Positions 34,567 through 42,950 of a stretch of 43,041 nucleotides of DNA are shown here, piece by piece. The translations under genes were made by a program, and so were the position numbers. The DNA lies in contig NZ_NQWI01000037.1 of assembly GCF_002532535.1 (NCBI RefSeq), positions 1 to 43,041 on the forward strand, in the 5' to 3' direction. This DNA is from Candidatus Viridilinea mediisalina (GTDB lineage: Bacteria; Chloroflexota; Chloroflexia; Chloroflexales; Chloroflexaceae). Position 1 is the first letter of the stretch; every line of letters starts with the position of its first letter. Below the pieces are notes generated by a model. That model was not told the origin of the DNA and ran no database searches. It worked only from the letters and a program-made list of their open reading frames with translations.

Positions 34567-35661
34567 TTAATCCTTAATCTGGGCCAACTGGCCACGCCGA
34601 AAGACAATCAGTACTTGGTCGGCATCATAGCGGTTGCGCGCCGCCGTGAAGATCACGCCATCGTAGCCATTGCGGTCGAGCCACCATTCTGCGGCGAGGG
34701 CGGGATCGAGATCAAGCCCAAGGGCTTGGGCCTCTTGGCGGATCTGTTTGAGCTGCCCCTTCCATGCGGCCAGCTTGCATGTGAAGGGTTGCAGCACCCG
34801 CACCCGGTAGCGTTCAGCTTGCACCGTGGCGACGAGCCGCCCCAACCAGGAGCGCGGCCCACTGCGCCATTCGCGCAACGGAATCAGGGTAATCCCCCGG
34901 CCAACCGGCGTATGCTCTTGCACCAACTGGTCACGCCAGAGGCGGTAGGCACCTTTGGCCTGCGACTCGCCCACCCAGAGGTTGGCTTCACGCGCATCGA
35001 GCAATGCAGGCTGCTCATCAATGTCGGAGACACGGGGCACCCGTGGGGGGGCCATGATCTGAATCTGGGGCAAGGGTTGGCCAAAGACTTCACGTCCGGT
35101 GGCATCCTGCCAGAAACTATGCACAATCTGCATCGGGCCATCGCGCTGCACCCCAAAGCGAAAGCCGCGACGTTCACGCCCTTCCCAGGCACGCGAACTG
35201 GCGCTAATCTTGCTGATCAAGCGCAAGCCAGCACCGCAACCAGGTGCAGGAAACCATGGCACCTCGCTATGAAAATGGAAGATTGTCTGCGAACCACGAG
35301 CCTCACTCCCTGCCGCATGCCACCCGCGCCCCACCAGCCCACTCCAGCCATCGCGCACCGGGCGCAGGGGCGGGTAGATCGCCACCACATCCTCGGGGCC
35401 AGGCGGCGGATCAATCACCCAAAGGCCGGGGGGAACTGCACCAGAGCCGGGCAGCTTGACTGTACCACCAATCACCTGCTGATCCACCCGCGCATTGGGC
35501 AACTGGATCGTCGGCGTTCCCACCGCATGGGTCGGCTCTGGGGCTGTAGGCGCTGCGGGCGCAACCGCACCACGAATAGGCACACCGCACTCAATGCAGA
35601 AGCGCGCCTGCTCACTTGGCAACTCGGCACCGCAGTTGTGGCAAAAACGAGGAGTATGCAT
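34567..35661 (-). CDS. Zinc-ribbon protein of unknown function
   Basis: 364 residues. A double-CxxC zinc ribbon opens the protein (FCHNCGAELPSEQARFCIECG, residues 7-27 by eye). A Pro/Ala-rich linker follows, then about 300 residues I do not recognise (FGVQRDGPMQIVHSFWQDATG, EANLWVGESQAKGAYRLWRDQ, AAEWWLDRNGYDGVIFTAARNRYDADQVLIVFR). The end looks like a small strand-rich domain. No membrane segment, so cytoplasmic. TATACC lies ten bases before the ATG and there is no Shine-Dalgarno, so a near-leaderless mRNA is possible. Function cannot be stated. Confidence 0.75.
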   Translation of the reverse strand: MHTPRFCHNCGAELPSEQARFCIECGVPIRGAVAPAAPTAPEPTHAVGTPTIQLPNARVDQQVIGGTVKLPGSGAVPPGLWVIDPPPGPEDVVAIYPPLRPVRDGWSGLVGRGWHAAGSEARGSQTIFHFHSEVPWFPAPGCGAGLRLISKISASSRAWEGRERRGFRFGVQRDGPMQIVHSFWQDATGREVFGQPLPQIQIMAPPRVPRVSDIDEQPALLDAREANLWVGESQAKGAYRLWRDQLVQEHTPVGRGITLIPLREWRSGPRSWLGRLVATVQAERYRVRVLQPFTCKLAAWKGQLKQIRQEAQALGLDLDPALAAEWWLDRNGYDGVIFTAARNRYDADQVLIVFRRGQLAQIKD

Positions 35662-35778
35662 AGAGGTTTATGGTATAGCAATCACTATTGTTGGTAAACC
35701 CTCGATCAAAGACTCGGTGCCCTCTGTGCCTCTGTGGTGAAAGATTCTATCCCTCTTCTCATTGACGTTAGGGAATCC

Positions 35779-36834
35779 TTAGTTCAAAGAACTCTCTGCC
35801 TGACACACATTGCCAAGTTCAGCGTGGGCCGCATTGATAAACTGGCTTTGGATGGCCGCAGCAAGCTCAGGGGGGCCTGCAAGCAACTCAAGTTCTTGCA
35901 TCAGTTGCGCTTGGGCCGCCCATGCGCTCTGGTTGTTGAAGCCAACACACGTTTCACCGGCACCATAGCGCAACAACTTGATCGTCTCAGTTGCCTCAAA
36001 GAGCAATTGTTCGCGGTTGAGTTCAGGGTTGTAGGCCAGAATCAATTCAATGGCCTCATCGGGATTGGCAATCGCATCCTCCCAACCGCGCAGCGTTGCG
36101 CTCACAAAGGCTTGCACCGTGCGCGGATTGTCGCGCAGGAAGCTTTCGGTGGTAAAGAGGACATCGCCCATCAATTGTACCCCATAGTCGCGCGAAAAGA
36201 TCAGGTCAACCTCAGCCCCGGCCATGCGCGCCGTATTGGGCTGATCGGCAGCATAGACCGGCCAGACATCAATGCGTCGCTCGAGAAACGGAACGATGCT
36301 ATAGTCGCCGGGAATCTCTTGGATAGCCGAACGATCCACCCCGGCGGCCTGGAGCATGGCGAGGTACTCGGTCTCCACGTTATCGCCATAGAACATCGCC
36401 ACGCGCCGCCCGGGGAAATCGCGCGCACTGCTGATCCCTGAATCGCTGTGAACCATAAAGGCCACTGGGCTGGTCTGGAACCATGTGGCCAACGCAACCA
36501 CCGGAATGCCCTGTTCGCGGGCGATGAAGATCGTATCGGCCCCAGTACTCCCGAAGGTATCGTTGCCAGCAGCAACCAACGGTAGCGGCACGAGGTCGGG
36601 CCCGCCCTGACCCAAGCTTACCTCAAGGCCAGCCTCGGCATAGTAGCCCTTACGCAAGGCCACAATATAGCCCGCAAACTGCCACTGCGGAAACCATTGG
36701 AGGCGCATACTCACCGTATCTACTTCAGGCGCTTGAGCATCCACATTGGCTAACGGGGGCGTTACTTGGTTGGTAGTGCTGCCACAGCCCGCAACGAGCA
36801 ACATGAGCAGCAGGACGATGAAGAATCGGTGCAT
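35779..36834 (-). CDS. NMT1/THI5-like substrate-binding lipoprotein
   Basis: 351 residues. A lipoprotein signal peptide ends LLVAGC with Cys17 as the lipidation site. The mature part is the NMT1/THI5-like binding fold: VSMRLQWFPQWQFAGYIVALRKGYYAEAGLEV, STGADTIFIAREQGIPVVAL, and a C-terminal TLRGWEDAIANPDEAIELIL. Relatives bind thiamine-pyrimidine precursors, riboflavin (RibY) or alkanesulfonates. No permease or ATPase gene is adjacent. No TPP or FMN riboswitch signature is visible upstream. AGAAGGAA precedes the ATG. The ligand is therefore undetermined. Confidence 0.88.
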   Translation of the reverse strand: MHRFFIVLLLMLLVAGCGSTTNQVTPPLANVDAQAPEVDTVSMRLQWFPQWQFAGYIVALRKGYYAEAGLEVSLGQGGPDLVPLPLVAAGNDTFGSTGADTIFIAREQGIPVVALATWFQTSPVAFMVHSDSGISSARDFPGRRVAMFYGDNVETEYLAMLQAAGVDRSAIQEIPGDYSIVPFLERRIDVWPVYAADQPNTARMAGAEVDLIFSRDYGVQLMGDVLFTTESFLRDNPRTVQAFVSATLRGWEDAIANPDEAIELILAYNPELNREQLLFEATETIKLLRYGAGETCVGFNNQSAWAAQAQLMQELELLAGPPELAAAIQSQFINAAHAELGNVCQAESSLN

Positions 36835-36963
36835 AAGGTTCCTTCTTTGTGTGTGAGGGTTTGGTTTATGGCGGCTTTACCGGGTGCCATGCGATCACTC
36901 CTATTATACATTGGGGCTACGACCATTCGCATTACGTTTAGGGCTGCCGCCCTGAAACCCGCT

Positions 36964-36980
36964 TTGGGGCATAGCCCCAA
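36964..36980. repeat. TTGGGGC-ATA-GCCCCAA hairpin
   Basis: Seven-bp perfect stem with loop ATA, the same core as at 18112-18128 (loop GTA). A CCCCGTTTTTT linker follows and leads into the next hairpin. Confidence 0.85.
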
Positions 36981-36989
36981 GCCCCGTTT

Positions 36990-37030
36990 TTTGTTACGTA
37001 TTGGCGGCGCAGCCGCCAATACGTAACAAA
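36990..37030. repeat. Perfect 19-bp hairpin with GGCGGC-GCA-GCCGCC tip
   Basis: Arms TTTGTTACGTATTGGCGGC (36990-37008) and its exact complement (37012-37030) with loop GCA. It shares ATTGGCGGC with the hairpin at 41362, while the outer arm differs. Confidence 0.95.
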
Positions 37031-37144
37031 GTGTGGTATATTTCCCCTGACGTACTATTATAGCTAGTTACGAAAGGAGTAAGTAACCATTTTCAATTCG
37101 CGACGGTTGACTCTCGTTGCAATGATGCAGAAAGTTGGGAGACT

Positions 37145-40100
37145 ATGAAATCTATGGCGCTAGATCGCAGGCATGCCCTTCGTCTTATCCTCCACCTCGC
37201 CCTTTTGCTCTTCATCACCTTCGCGGCGGTACTCCCCGTGATGCTGCCCCGTCAAGCGACAGCGGCTGATCTGGTGAATCTTGGGTTACCGTTAGCTACC
37301 TTCGATGATAATGCGCTCCCCCAGGGTTGGGCGGTACTGCCCGAAAGCGGGCCAGGCTGGACATTCAATGATCCAGGTAACCGCACAAACCTGACTGGTG
37401 GGATCGGTGGCTTTGCGATTGCCGATAGCGACCACGCCGGACGGGTGGCGATGGATACGGAGTTGCGTACCCCCGCCTTTAGCCTGAGTGGTGCGGCGAG
37501 TGCGCGGTTGAACTTCAATCACCTCTTCCAGCCCCATGGCCAATCTGCGGCTGCGATTGACTACAGTATTGATGGTGGCACCAATTGGACCAATCTCTGG
37601 CAGCAGACCCAACGCGCCAATGGGCAGGTGGGCCTGAATTTACCCGCTGCGCTTTTGGGTCAAGCCAACGTCATGCTGCGCTTCCGCTACCACAATGCCA
37701 ACTACGATTGGTTCTGGCAGCTCGATAATATCCAAGTGACGGCTGAAGCGACCCGGCCCAAGCCGAATGCGCCCACCAATCTGAGTGCTCAGCTTACGAA
37801 TGGTCAGGTAGCGCTCAGTTGGGTTGATAGTAGCACCAACGAGACCGGCTTCCGTGTTGAGCGTTCAACCGATGGTACCACCTGGGCAACGCTCAGTACG
37901 CTGCCCGCCAATAGCACTAGTGCGCGTGATGCACGGGCTGCATGTGGTTCAACCCTCAGCTATCGTGTTGTGGCGCTGCTTGCGAGTGGCGATCCCTCCG
38001 ATCCGAGCAATGTGGCCCAAGTGACGACCCCGGCATGTGTGGGTGTCACCTCAATCAACGAGAGCTTTGATGCCACGACCACTCCCACAGACTGGACGGT
38101 GACTCCGGCGACGGGCGCGGCATGGCGTTTCGACAATCCTAAATCGCGTGACAATCGCACGGGAGGCGCGGGTAACTTCGCCATCGCCGATAGCGACCAT
38201 GCCGGCCAGGTGGCGATGGATACCAGCCTACAGACGCCGCTGCTCAATTTTGCTGAAGCGCAGGCTGTAAGCCTCAGTTTCAAGACCTTCTTTCAAATCC
38301 ATACACGCGCAACGGCTGATGTTGATGTGAGTAGCGATAATGGTACTACTTGGACCAATGTCTGGCGCAAGACGGCTACCTTCAATGGGCCAGTGAGCCT
38401 CGACATTTCGCGCCATGCGGCGGGTAAATCCAACGTCTTGGTGCGCTTCCGCTACTACAACGCCAACGATGACTGGTTGTGGCAGATTGATGATGTGCAG
38501 CTTGAAGGGCTTGCGCCCCCCGCAGCACCAACCAATCTGAGCGCCTCCCTGGGTGGTAATGGCCAGATTAACTTGGCATGGAACGGCGGTGGTGCGCCGC
38601 GCTTTGAACTCCAGCGTGCCCCGGCCACCGGCGATGCATGGGCCAAGCTTGCCGAGGTGAGCAATGGCGCAACGACGTTCGTGGACGAGGGTGTGGCCAG
38701 TAAGACCACCTATCGCTACCGGGTGAAAGCGATCAATGCGGCAGGTGAATCGGCTTGGAGTAATGTCGTCAGCCGCGAATCGGGCGATCGCACCTCGCGC
38801 ACCTTCGATATCACCATCTCGCTCTACCGCAACGAGGTAAACGATGAACTGCGCTCAAACTATGAACGCATTCTGCGCTACTTCGCCGATTCGGTCTACG
38901 AGATGTCCAACGGAGCGCACAAACTTGGTAATGTAAAGGTCTTCCTGGGCGGCGCAAATAAGGACAATTCACATATTGTCTGGGTCGAGACCTGCCACCC
39001 CTCGGCCCACGTAAGTGGCTATGGTCGTCCGGGCTTACGCGTCAACATGTGTGATGTCTTCCACAACCAGCGCTATCTGACGAGCGACGGTTGGGCCCAA
39101 GTGGGCGGCTTTGGCTCACTCGGCCACGAGTGGGGCCACTACTTCTACGGGCTCTATGATGAGTACCGTGGCGGTTCGGCATGCGATCCCAATGCCCCTA
39201 GTTGGCCATGTGCGGGTGATACTCCTGTGCCCTACGCGATGATGCACAGTGGCGACTACGCAGGCAATAACCCTGATTTCGGGTTTAACGGCGATCTGCG
39301 TTGGGGCAACTTCTCGACCGCACGCAACGATACGCGCAACACTGCCCAGCATCGCATCTTTGGTGCGAGTTCTTGGGATACACTGGTCCGTCCGCCAAGC
39401 CAAGACCCGCGTGATGGTCAGCGCAACCGCACCCCTACGCGCCTCCACTGGCCCGAATTGGCCGCTGTTGCGCCCGGCCCGGATGAGACCCATCGCATTA
39501 CGCTGGTGAACGAGACGGCCCGCCAGGCGGCGCGCAGCGAGTTGACCATCAGTTGGCTCAACAGCGCCGGGCAGGTACTCAACACCACTGGTTCACAGGC
39601 GACTCTGGCCCAGGGAACCAGCGGGGTGGTGCGTCAGTTTGTGATTGATCATTCGGTACGCATCAGCAATACGCAGGTACTTGATACGATCAAGAACGCA
39701 GTGAGCCAGCAGATCGATGCGGCGAACATTGGTGACACTATTGGTCTGATCACCCTTGGTGTTACGCCCACCGTCGTGCATGCGCCGCTTACCATCAACA
39801 GTGATGCGGATCGTACCACGTTGAAGAATGCACTGGCTGGGATTACACCGCAGACCAGTGGCGATGCCGACCTTGGGGCCGCCCTGCAGACCGCCTTGGG
39901 TAATCTGCCAGAGAGCCTCAATCGCTACGTCATCCTGATCACCGGCGGGGCCGAAACGACGGGCGAACCCTCGTTTGCCCAGGTTGGTGCCTACCAAACG
40001 GCGAATGTACCTATCTTTGCCTTAGCCTACCCAAGCGATGCTGCCTCCGCCGCAATGTTGCAGCAGTTGGCCTTGGCTACCGACGGGGAATACCTCGCGC

Positions 40101-41353
40101 TGGGCAACAGTGGGCGCAGCAGCCTCACCGCAGCTCTGCAAGAGCTGCGCCAAACGACAACACCCGCGCTGATCTTCGATCTGGCTGAAGATGTCATGCT
40201 GGTTGACGCGGGAACGACGAAAGAGACCAACTTCATCGTTGACTCCACGCTGGGCAGCGTTGATCTCTTTGTCTTTGTTGATGGGGCACTTGGCGATGCC
40301 ACGGTCGCCCTAGAAGCACCCAATGGTAGTGCCGTTCAGATGGAGTGCGAAGCGGACAACGATGGGGATGACCCACGCGATGTCTTCACCATCTGTAGCG
40401 CCATGCTTGAGGGTGAAACCCTGCAGGTAGGCGCATGGAAGCTGATGGCAACTGCGGCTGATCGCGATCTCTTCATCTTCTACTCCATCGAGGCAACCGC
40501 TGCCGCAGGTGAGTTTGCCTACACCGCCACGGTTACCGCTGTGGACGGCACGTTGGTCAACTACCCCGAACCGATCATCATTCGCGCCTCGTTGCAGCGT
40601 GAAGTCCTCGTCACTGACCTGTACGTCACCGCCCGCCTGATTGCCCCCGATGGCAGTGAGCGTGTCATTGAACTCCGCGATGACGGCAATGCCCCCGATG
40701 CTGTGGCGAATGATGGTGAGTACACCGGCATCTTCGACTACGACATGGATGGGGTGTACTACGTCTTGGTGGACTTTGACAACCGTGATGGCACGGCCAA
40801 GACTACCATCGCCAGCTACCAGTTGCAGCGTGGTAGTGATCCGCCCGAACCGGTACTCCTCACCGAGAACTTCCAGCGCCACGCCGCGACCCAGATTACG
40901 GTACAGGGCTGGCGGGAGGACGATCACGCCGAAGAGCTTGATCTGGCAACCCCGCTCCCGCTCGACAACAGTCCTGTTGCCGGACGGATCGACTTTGCCG
41001 GTGACATTGACACCTTCAAACTCACTGTGCCTGAAGGCGGCGCTGGCGAGATCACCATTCGCACCTCCGATCTAGCTCTGGGGATGGATCCCGTCGTCTT
41101 CATCTTCAGCGAAGATGGTAGCATTGACATCTTCGACTTCTTCGAGGCTGAGCCCACCAGCAATGACTACCTCAGCATTCCGCTGAACGTCACTGCTGGC
41201 CAAGAGCTTTACATAACCGTAATGCACTTACATGAAGAGGCCGAGACGGGTTACTACAGCATCAGTGCTGGCCCAGCGCTGCCACTTGAGGGCATGCGCG
41301 GCGTTCCGACCAAGGCGACCTTCTCGGTCTATTTGCCACTCATTGCTCGTTAA
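37145..41353 (+). CDS. Giant secreted CLCA-like metalloprotease / VWA protein
   Basis: 1402 residues. A signal peptide (hydrophobic 14-33, likely cut after QATA) is followed by two jelly-roll/MAM-like domains (GNRTNLTGGIGGFAIADSDHAG at ~80 and a near-copy at ~340), each followed by a fibronectin type III domain. The protease core has HEWGHYFYGLYDEYRGG (His661, Glu662, His665, Asp672), the HEXXH...DEY layout of CLCA proteins. Next comes a VWA domain (~829-1010) whose MIDAS is degenerate: DHSVR at 835-839 instead of DXSXS, and LITGG instead of LLTDG. A CLCA-type beta domain (IELRDDGNAPD, then NDGEYTG) and a PPC domain follow, and the end is VYLPLIAR. It acts outside the cell; the substrate is unknown. 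Confidence 0.9.
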   Translation: MKSMALDRRHALRLILHLALLLFITFAAVLPVMLPRQATAADLVNLGLPLATFDDNALPQGWAVLPESGPGWTFNDPGNRTNLTGGIGGFAIADSDHAGRVAMDTELRTPAFSLSGAASARLNFNHLFQPHGQSAAAIDYSIDGGTNWTNLWQQTQRANGQVGLNLPAALLGQANVMLRFRYHNANYDWFWQLDNIQVTAEATRPKPNAPTNLSAQLTNGQVALSWVDSSTNETGFRVERSTDGTTWATLSTLPANSTSARDARAACGSTLSYRVVALLASGDPSDPSNVAQVTTPACVGVTSINESFDATTTPTDWTVTPATGAAWRFDNPKSRDNRTGGAGNFAIADSDHAGQVAMDTSLQTPLLNFAEAQAVSLSFKTFFQIHTRATADVDVSSDNGTTWTNVWRKTATFNGPVSLDISRHAAGKSNVLVRFRYYNANDDWLWQIDDVQLEGLAPPAAPTNLSASLGGNGQINLAWNGGGAPRFELQRAPATGDAWAKLAEVSNGATTFVDEGVASKTTYRYRVKAINAAGESAWSNVVSRESGDRTSRTFDITISLYRNEVNDELRSNYERILRYFADSVYEMSNGAHKLGNVKVFLGGANKDNSHIVWVETCHPSAHVSGYGRPGLRVNMCDVFHNQRYLTSDGWAQVGGFGSLGHEWGHYFYGLYDEYRGGSACDPNAPSWPCAGDTPVPYAMMHSGDYAGNNPDFGFNGDLRWGNFSTARNDTRNTAQHRIFGASSWDTLVRPPSQDPRDGQRNRTPTRLHWPELAAVAPGPDETHRITLVNETARQAARSELTISWLNSAGQVLNTTGSQATLAQGTSGVVRQFVIDHSVRISNTQVLDTIKNAVSQQIDAANIGDTIGLITLGVTPTVVHAPLTINSDADRTTLKNALAGITPQTSGDADLGAALQTALGNLPESLNRYVILITGGAETTGEPSFAQVGAYQTANVPIFALAYPSDAASAAMLQQLALATDGEYLALGNSGRSSLTAALQELRQTTTPALIFDLAEDVMLVDAGTTKETNFIVDSTLGSVDLFVFVDGALGDATVALEAPNGSAVQMECEADNDGDDPRDVFTICSAMLEGETLQVGAWKLMATAADRDLFIFYSIEATAAAGEFAYTATVTAVDGTLVNYPEPIIIRASLQREVLVTDLYVTARLIAPDGSERVIELRDDGNAPDAVANDGEYTGIFDYDMDGVYYVLVDFDNRDGTAKTTIASYQLQRGSDPPEPVLLTENFQRHAATQITVQGWREDDHAEELDLATPLPLDNSPVAGRIDFAGDIDTFKLTVPEGGAGEITIRTSDLALGMDPVVFIFSEDGSIDIFDFFEAEPTSNDYLSIPLNVTAGQELYITVMHLHEEAETGYYSISAGPALPLEGMRGVPTKATFSVYLPLIAR

Positions 41354-41361
41354 GGTTTTCT

Positions 41362-41402
41362 CTCGTTGCGTATTGGCGGCTGCGCCGCCAATACGCAACG
41401 AG
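41362..41402. repeat. Perfect 19-bp hairpin with GGCGGC-TGC-GCCGCC tip
   Basis: Arms CTCGTTGCGTATTGGCGGC (41362-41380) and its complement (41384-41402), loop TGC, starting eight bases after the stop of the secreted protein. It may protect or end that transcript; there is no T-run after it. Confidence 0.95.
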
Positions 41403-41439
41403 TTGTTTGCGCGGGCGGCTTCGTAGCACCCGCAAAATC

Positions 41440-41720
41440 CGCCCCAGGGGGCGTGGTTCCCCCACAGCGCGTAGCGGCCCGCCCCAGGGGGGCGTGGTTC
41501 CCCCACAGCGCGTAGCGGCCCGCCCCAGGGGGCGTGGTTCCCCCACAGCGCGTAGCGGCCCGCCCCAGGGGGCGTGGTTCCCCCACAGCGCGTAGCGGCC
41601 CGCCCCAGGGGGCGTGGTTCCCCCACAGCGCGTAGCGGCCCGCCCCAGGGGGGCGTGGTTCCCTCACCGCACTTGAGGCCCGCCCCAGGGGGCGTGGGGG
41701 AACATGGTTCCCCCACAACA
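41440..41720. repeat. 40-bp GC-rich tandem array upstream of the recombinase
   Basis: Unit starts at 41440, 41480, 41521, 41561, 41601, 41641 and 41681, with period 40-41. The unit begins CGCCCCAGGGGGCGTGGTTC and continues into CCCCACAGCGCGTAGCGGCC. The inner CGCCCCAGGGGGCG is itself a dyad. Copies one to five are nearly identical; six and seven diverge toward the recombinase. There are no spacers. Confidence 0.96.
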
Positions 41721-41721
41721 C

Positions 41722-41750
41722 TTGACACCCCGCCCGCGAGGGCATAAAAT
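41722..41750 (+). promoter_or_regulatory. Consensus promoter of the recombinase
   Basis: TTGACA (41722-41727), a 17-bp spacer and TAAAAT (41745-41750). It would start transcription near 41757. The -35 box is in the tail of the 40-bp array and the -10 box lies in the outer arm of a nested dyad. Confidence 0.75.
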
Positions 41751-41786
41751 AACTACCGATTACTAGAGCTAATCGGAACTTATGCC
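41741..41786. promoter_or_regulatory. Nested dyad over the recombinase transcription start
   Basis: Outer arms GGCATAA (41741-41747) and TTATGCC (41780-41786); inner arms CCGATTA (41756-41762) and TAATCGG (41770-41776) around the 7-base centre CTAGAGC. Two 7-bp arms with a 7-bp centre are the size of a tyrosine-recombinase core site, but an operator or a 5'-leader hairpin is equally possible. It ends two bases before the ATG. Confidence 0.7.
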
Positions 41787-41788
41787 CC

Positions 41789-42847
41789 ATGAGCCAAGAA
41801 AAGATTGACATAATCATACAAGCCGCTTCTATTGACCCCCATGCCTCTGCGACAGCCGATAGCGCCGCCGCTGATGCGGTCTTTGCTGATTATCGCAGTC
41901 GTATTGACGATGACACGCTGCGTCGCCAAGAGGCTGATCTGGCGCTCTTTGCCTATTTTCTTGGGGAAATCAAGGCGGTACCCGCCGCCAGCGTGCCCGC
42001 CTTGGGAGCACGCTTGCCCCATACGGCGCACGTATGGGCAAATATTACCCATGGGCTTGTTAGCGCATTTGTGCGTTGGCAATTGCACGAGGGCTATGCG
42101 GTCGGCTCGATCAATGTGCGCCTTGCGACGGTGCGCCGCTACTGTGGCTTGGCCAATAGCGCCGGGGTGATCCCCAATGATGCCTTTGCGCTCATTCGCA
42201 CGGTGCGTGGCTATAGTGGCCGCCAAGCCCGTGCGGTAGATACCCAACGCCGCCGCGATAAAACACCTACGCGCATTGGGGCTAAAAAGGCCCAGCCCCG
42301 TGTTCTCTCAGCGGCCCAGGTTGCCACCCTGAAGCAGCAACCCGAGACGCCCCAAGGCCGCCGCGATGCGCTCATGCTCTGCCTGCTGGCCGATCTGGGT
42401 CTACGGGTTGGTGAACTGGCCGCCCTCCAAGTCGAGAGCCTCGACAGCACCCGTGGCACCCTTACCTTCTATCGCGAGAAGGTGGACGCCACCCAAACCC
42501 ACAAGCTCCCGCCCGATACCCTCGCAGCAGCCCAAGCCTACATGGCCTCCGATGCGCTCCCAAGTGGGCAACTGCTCCGTGGCTCGCGCAAGAACGGCGA
42601 ACTCTGGAAGGGCATGTCGGTACGCGCCATCCGCGAGCGGGTCGCCATCCTGGGCGAACGTATCGGTATCAACGATCTCGCCCCCCACGATCTCCGCCAT
42701 ACCTGGGCCACCCGCGCCGCCCGCGCCAAGAGCGACCCCTTCGCTCTCCGCGATGCCGGCGGCTGGAGTAGTCTCTTAATGCCTGGACGTTATGTAGAGT
42801 CCAATGAGATCGCCAACCAGCGGATCAGCTTAGACGAGCCTGAGTAA
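41789..42847 (+). CDS. Tyrosine recombinase / integrase
   Basis: 352 residues. An N-terminal SAM-like core-binding domain (about 35-150, RQEADLALFAYFL to SINVRLATVRRY) is followed by the catalytic domain: Arg206 in LGLRVGEL, a Lys in the beta-hairpin FYREKVDATQ, His300 and Arg303 in HDLRHTW, Trp326 at the usual second His (as in Cre), and the nucleophile Tyr335 in PGRYVES. It should break and join DNA as a tetramer at paired inverted arms. No excisionase, phage or conjugation genes are seen, so a stand-alone XerC/D-like or repeat-associated role is likely. A consensus promoter and nested dyad lie directly upstream; no Shine-Dalgarno is obvious. Confidence 0.93.
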   Translation: MSQEKIDIIIQAASIDPHASATADSAAADAVFADYRSRIDDDTLRRQEADLALFAYFLGEIKAVPAASVPALGARLPHTAHVWANITHGLVSAFVRWQLHEGYAVGSINVRLATVRRYCGLANSAGVIPNDAFALIRTVRGYSGRQARAVDTQRRRDKTPTRIGAKKAQPRVLSAAQVATLKQQPETPQGRRDALMLCLLADLGLRVGELAALQVESLDSTRGTLTFYREKVDATQTHKLPPDTLAAAQAYMASDALPSGQLLRGSRKNGELWKGMSVRAIRERVAILGERIGINDLAPHDLRHTWATRAARAKSDPFALRDAGGWSSLLMPGRYVESNEIANQRISLDEPE

Positions 42848-42866
42848 GGGAAGGATACAGGAAGCA

Positions 42867-42917
42867 GGAAATAGGAAATAGGAAATAGGAAATAGGAAAT
42901 AGGAAATAGGAAATAGG
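42867..42917. repeat. GGAAATA heptamer array
   Basis: About seven tandem copies of GGAAATA begin 20 bases after the recombinase stop. Each unit junction gives TAG. Confidence 0.95.
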
Positions 42918-42950
42918 GCTGAGGCTTCAGAAAGCCTTGAATGCATCAAA

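Larger units (their letters stand above)
36835..37144. other. Divergent intergenic region with hairpin repeats
   Basis: 310 bases between divergent genes. The minus strand carries TATAAT at 36908-36903, 69 bases before the lipoprotein gene. The middle holds the composite hairpin repeat at 36964-37030. The right part (37031-37144) contains TACTATTATAGC and an AAAGGAG, and the GGGAG four bases before the ATG at 37145; no ORF is supported. Confidence 0.7.

Noticed and set aside
34378-35697. 439-codon frame antisense to the zinc-ribbon gene
   Set aside because: Low-complexity Arg/His/Pro translation; the opposite strand starts with a clear double-CxxC ribbon.
35734-36441. 235-codon frame antisense to the lipoprotein gene
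   Set aside because: The opposite strand has a lipobox and a complete NMT1-like fold.
36835-36910. TPP or FMN riboswitch before the NMT1-like gene
   Set aside because: The leader lacks the conserved CTGAGA/ACCTGA or AGGGGT-type elements and is too short.
41440-41720. CRISPR array
   Set aside because: Units are contiguous with no unique spacers, and no cas genes are near.
41350-41817. Repetitive 155-codon minus-strand frame through the 40-bp array
   Set aside because: Its GNHAPWGGPLRAVGEPRPLG-type repeats are simply the array translated; it overlaps the recombinase promoter.
41789-42847. Prophage or integrative element boundary
   Set aside because: No phage, excisionase or conjugation genes and no tRNA-derived attachment site next to the recombinase within the window.
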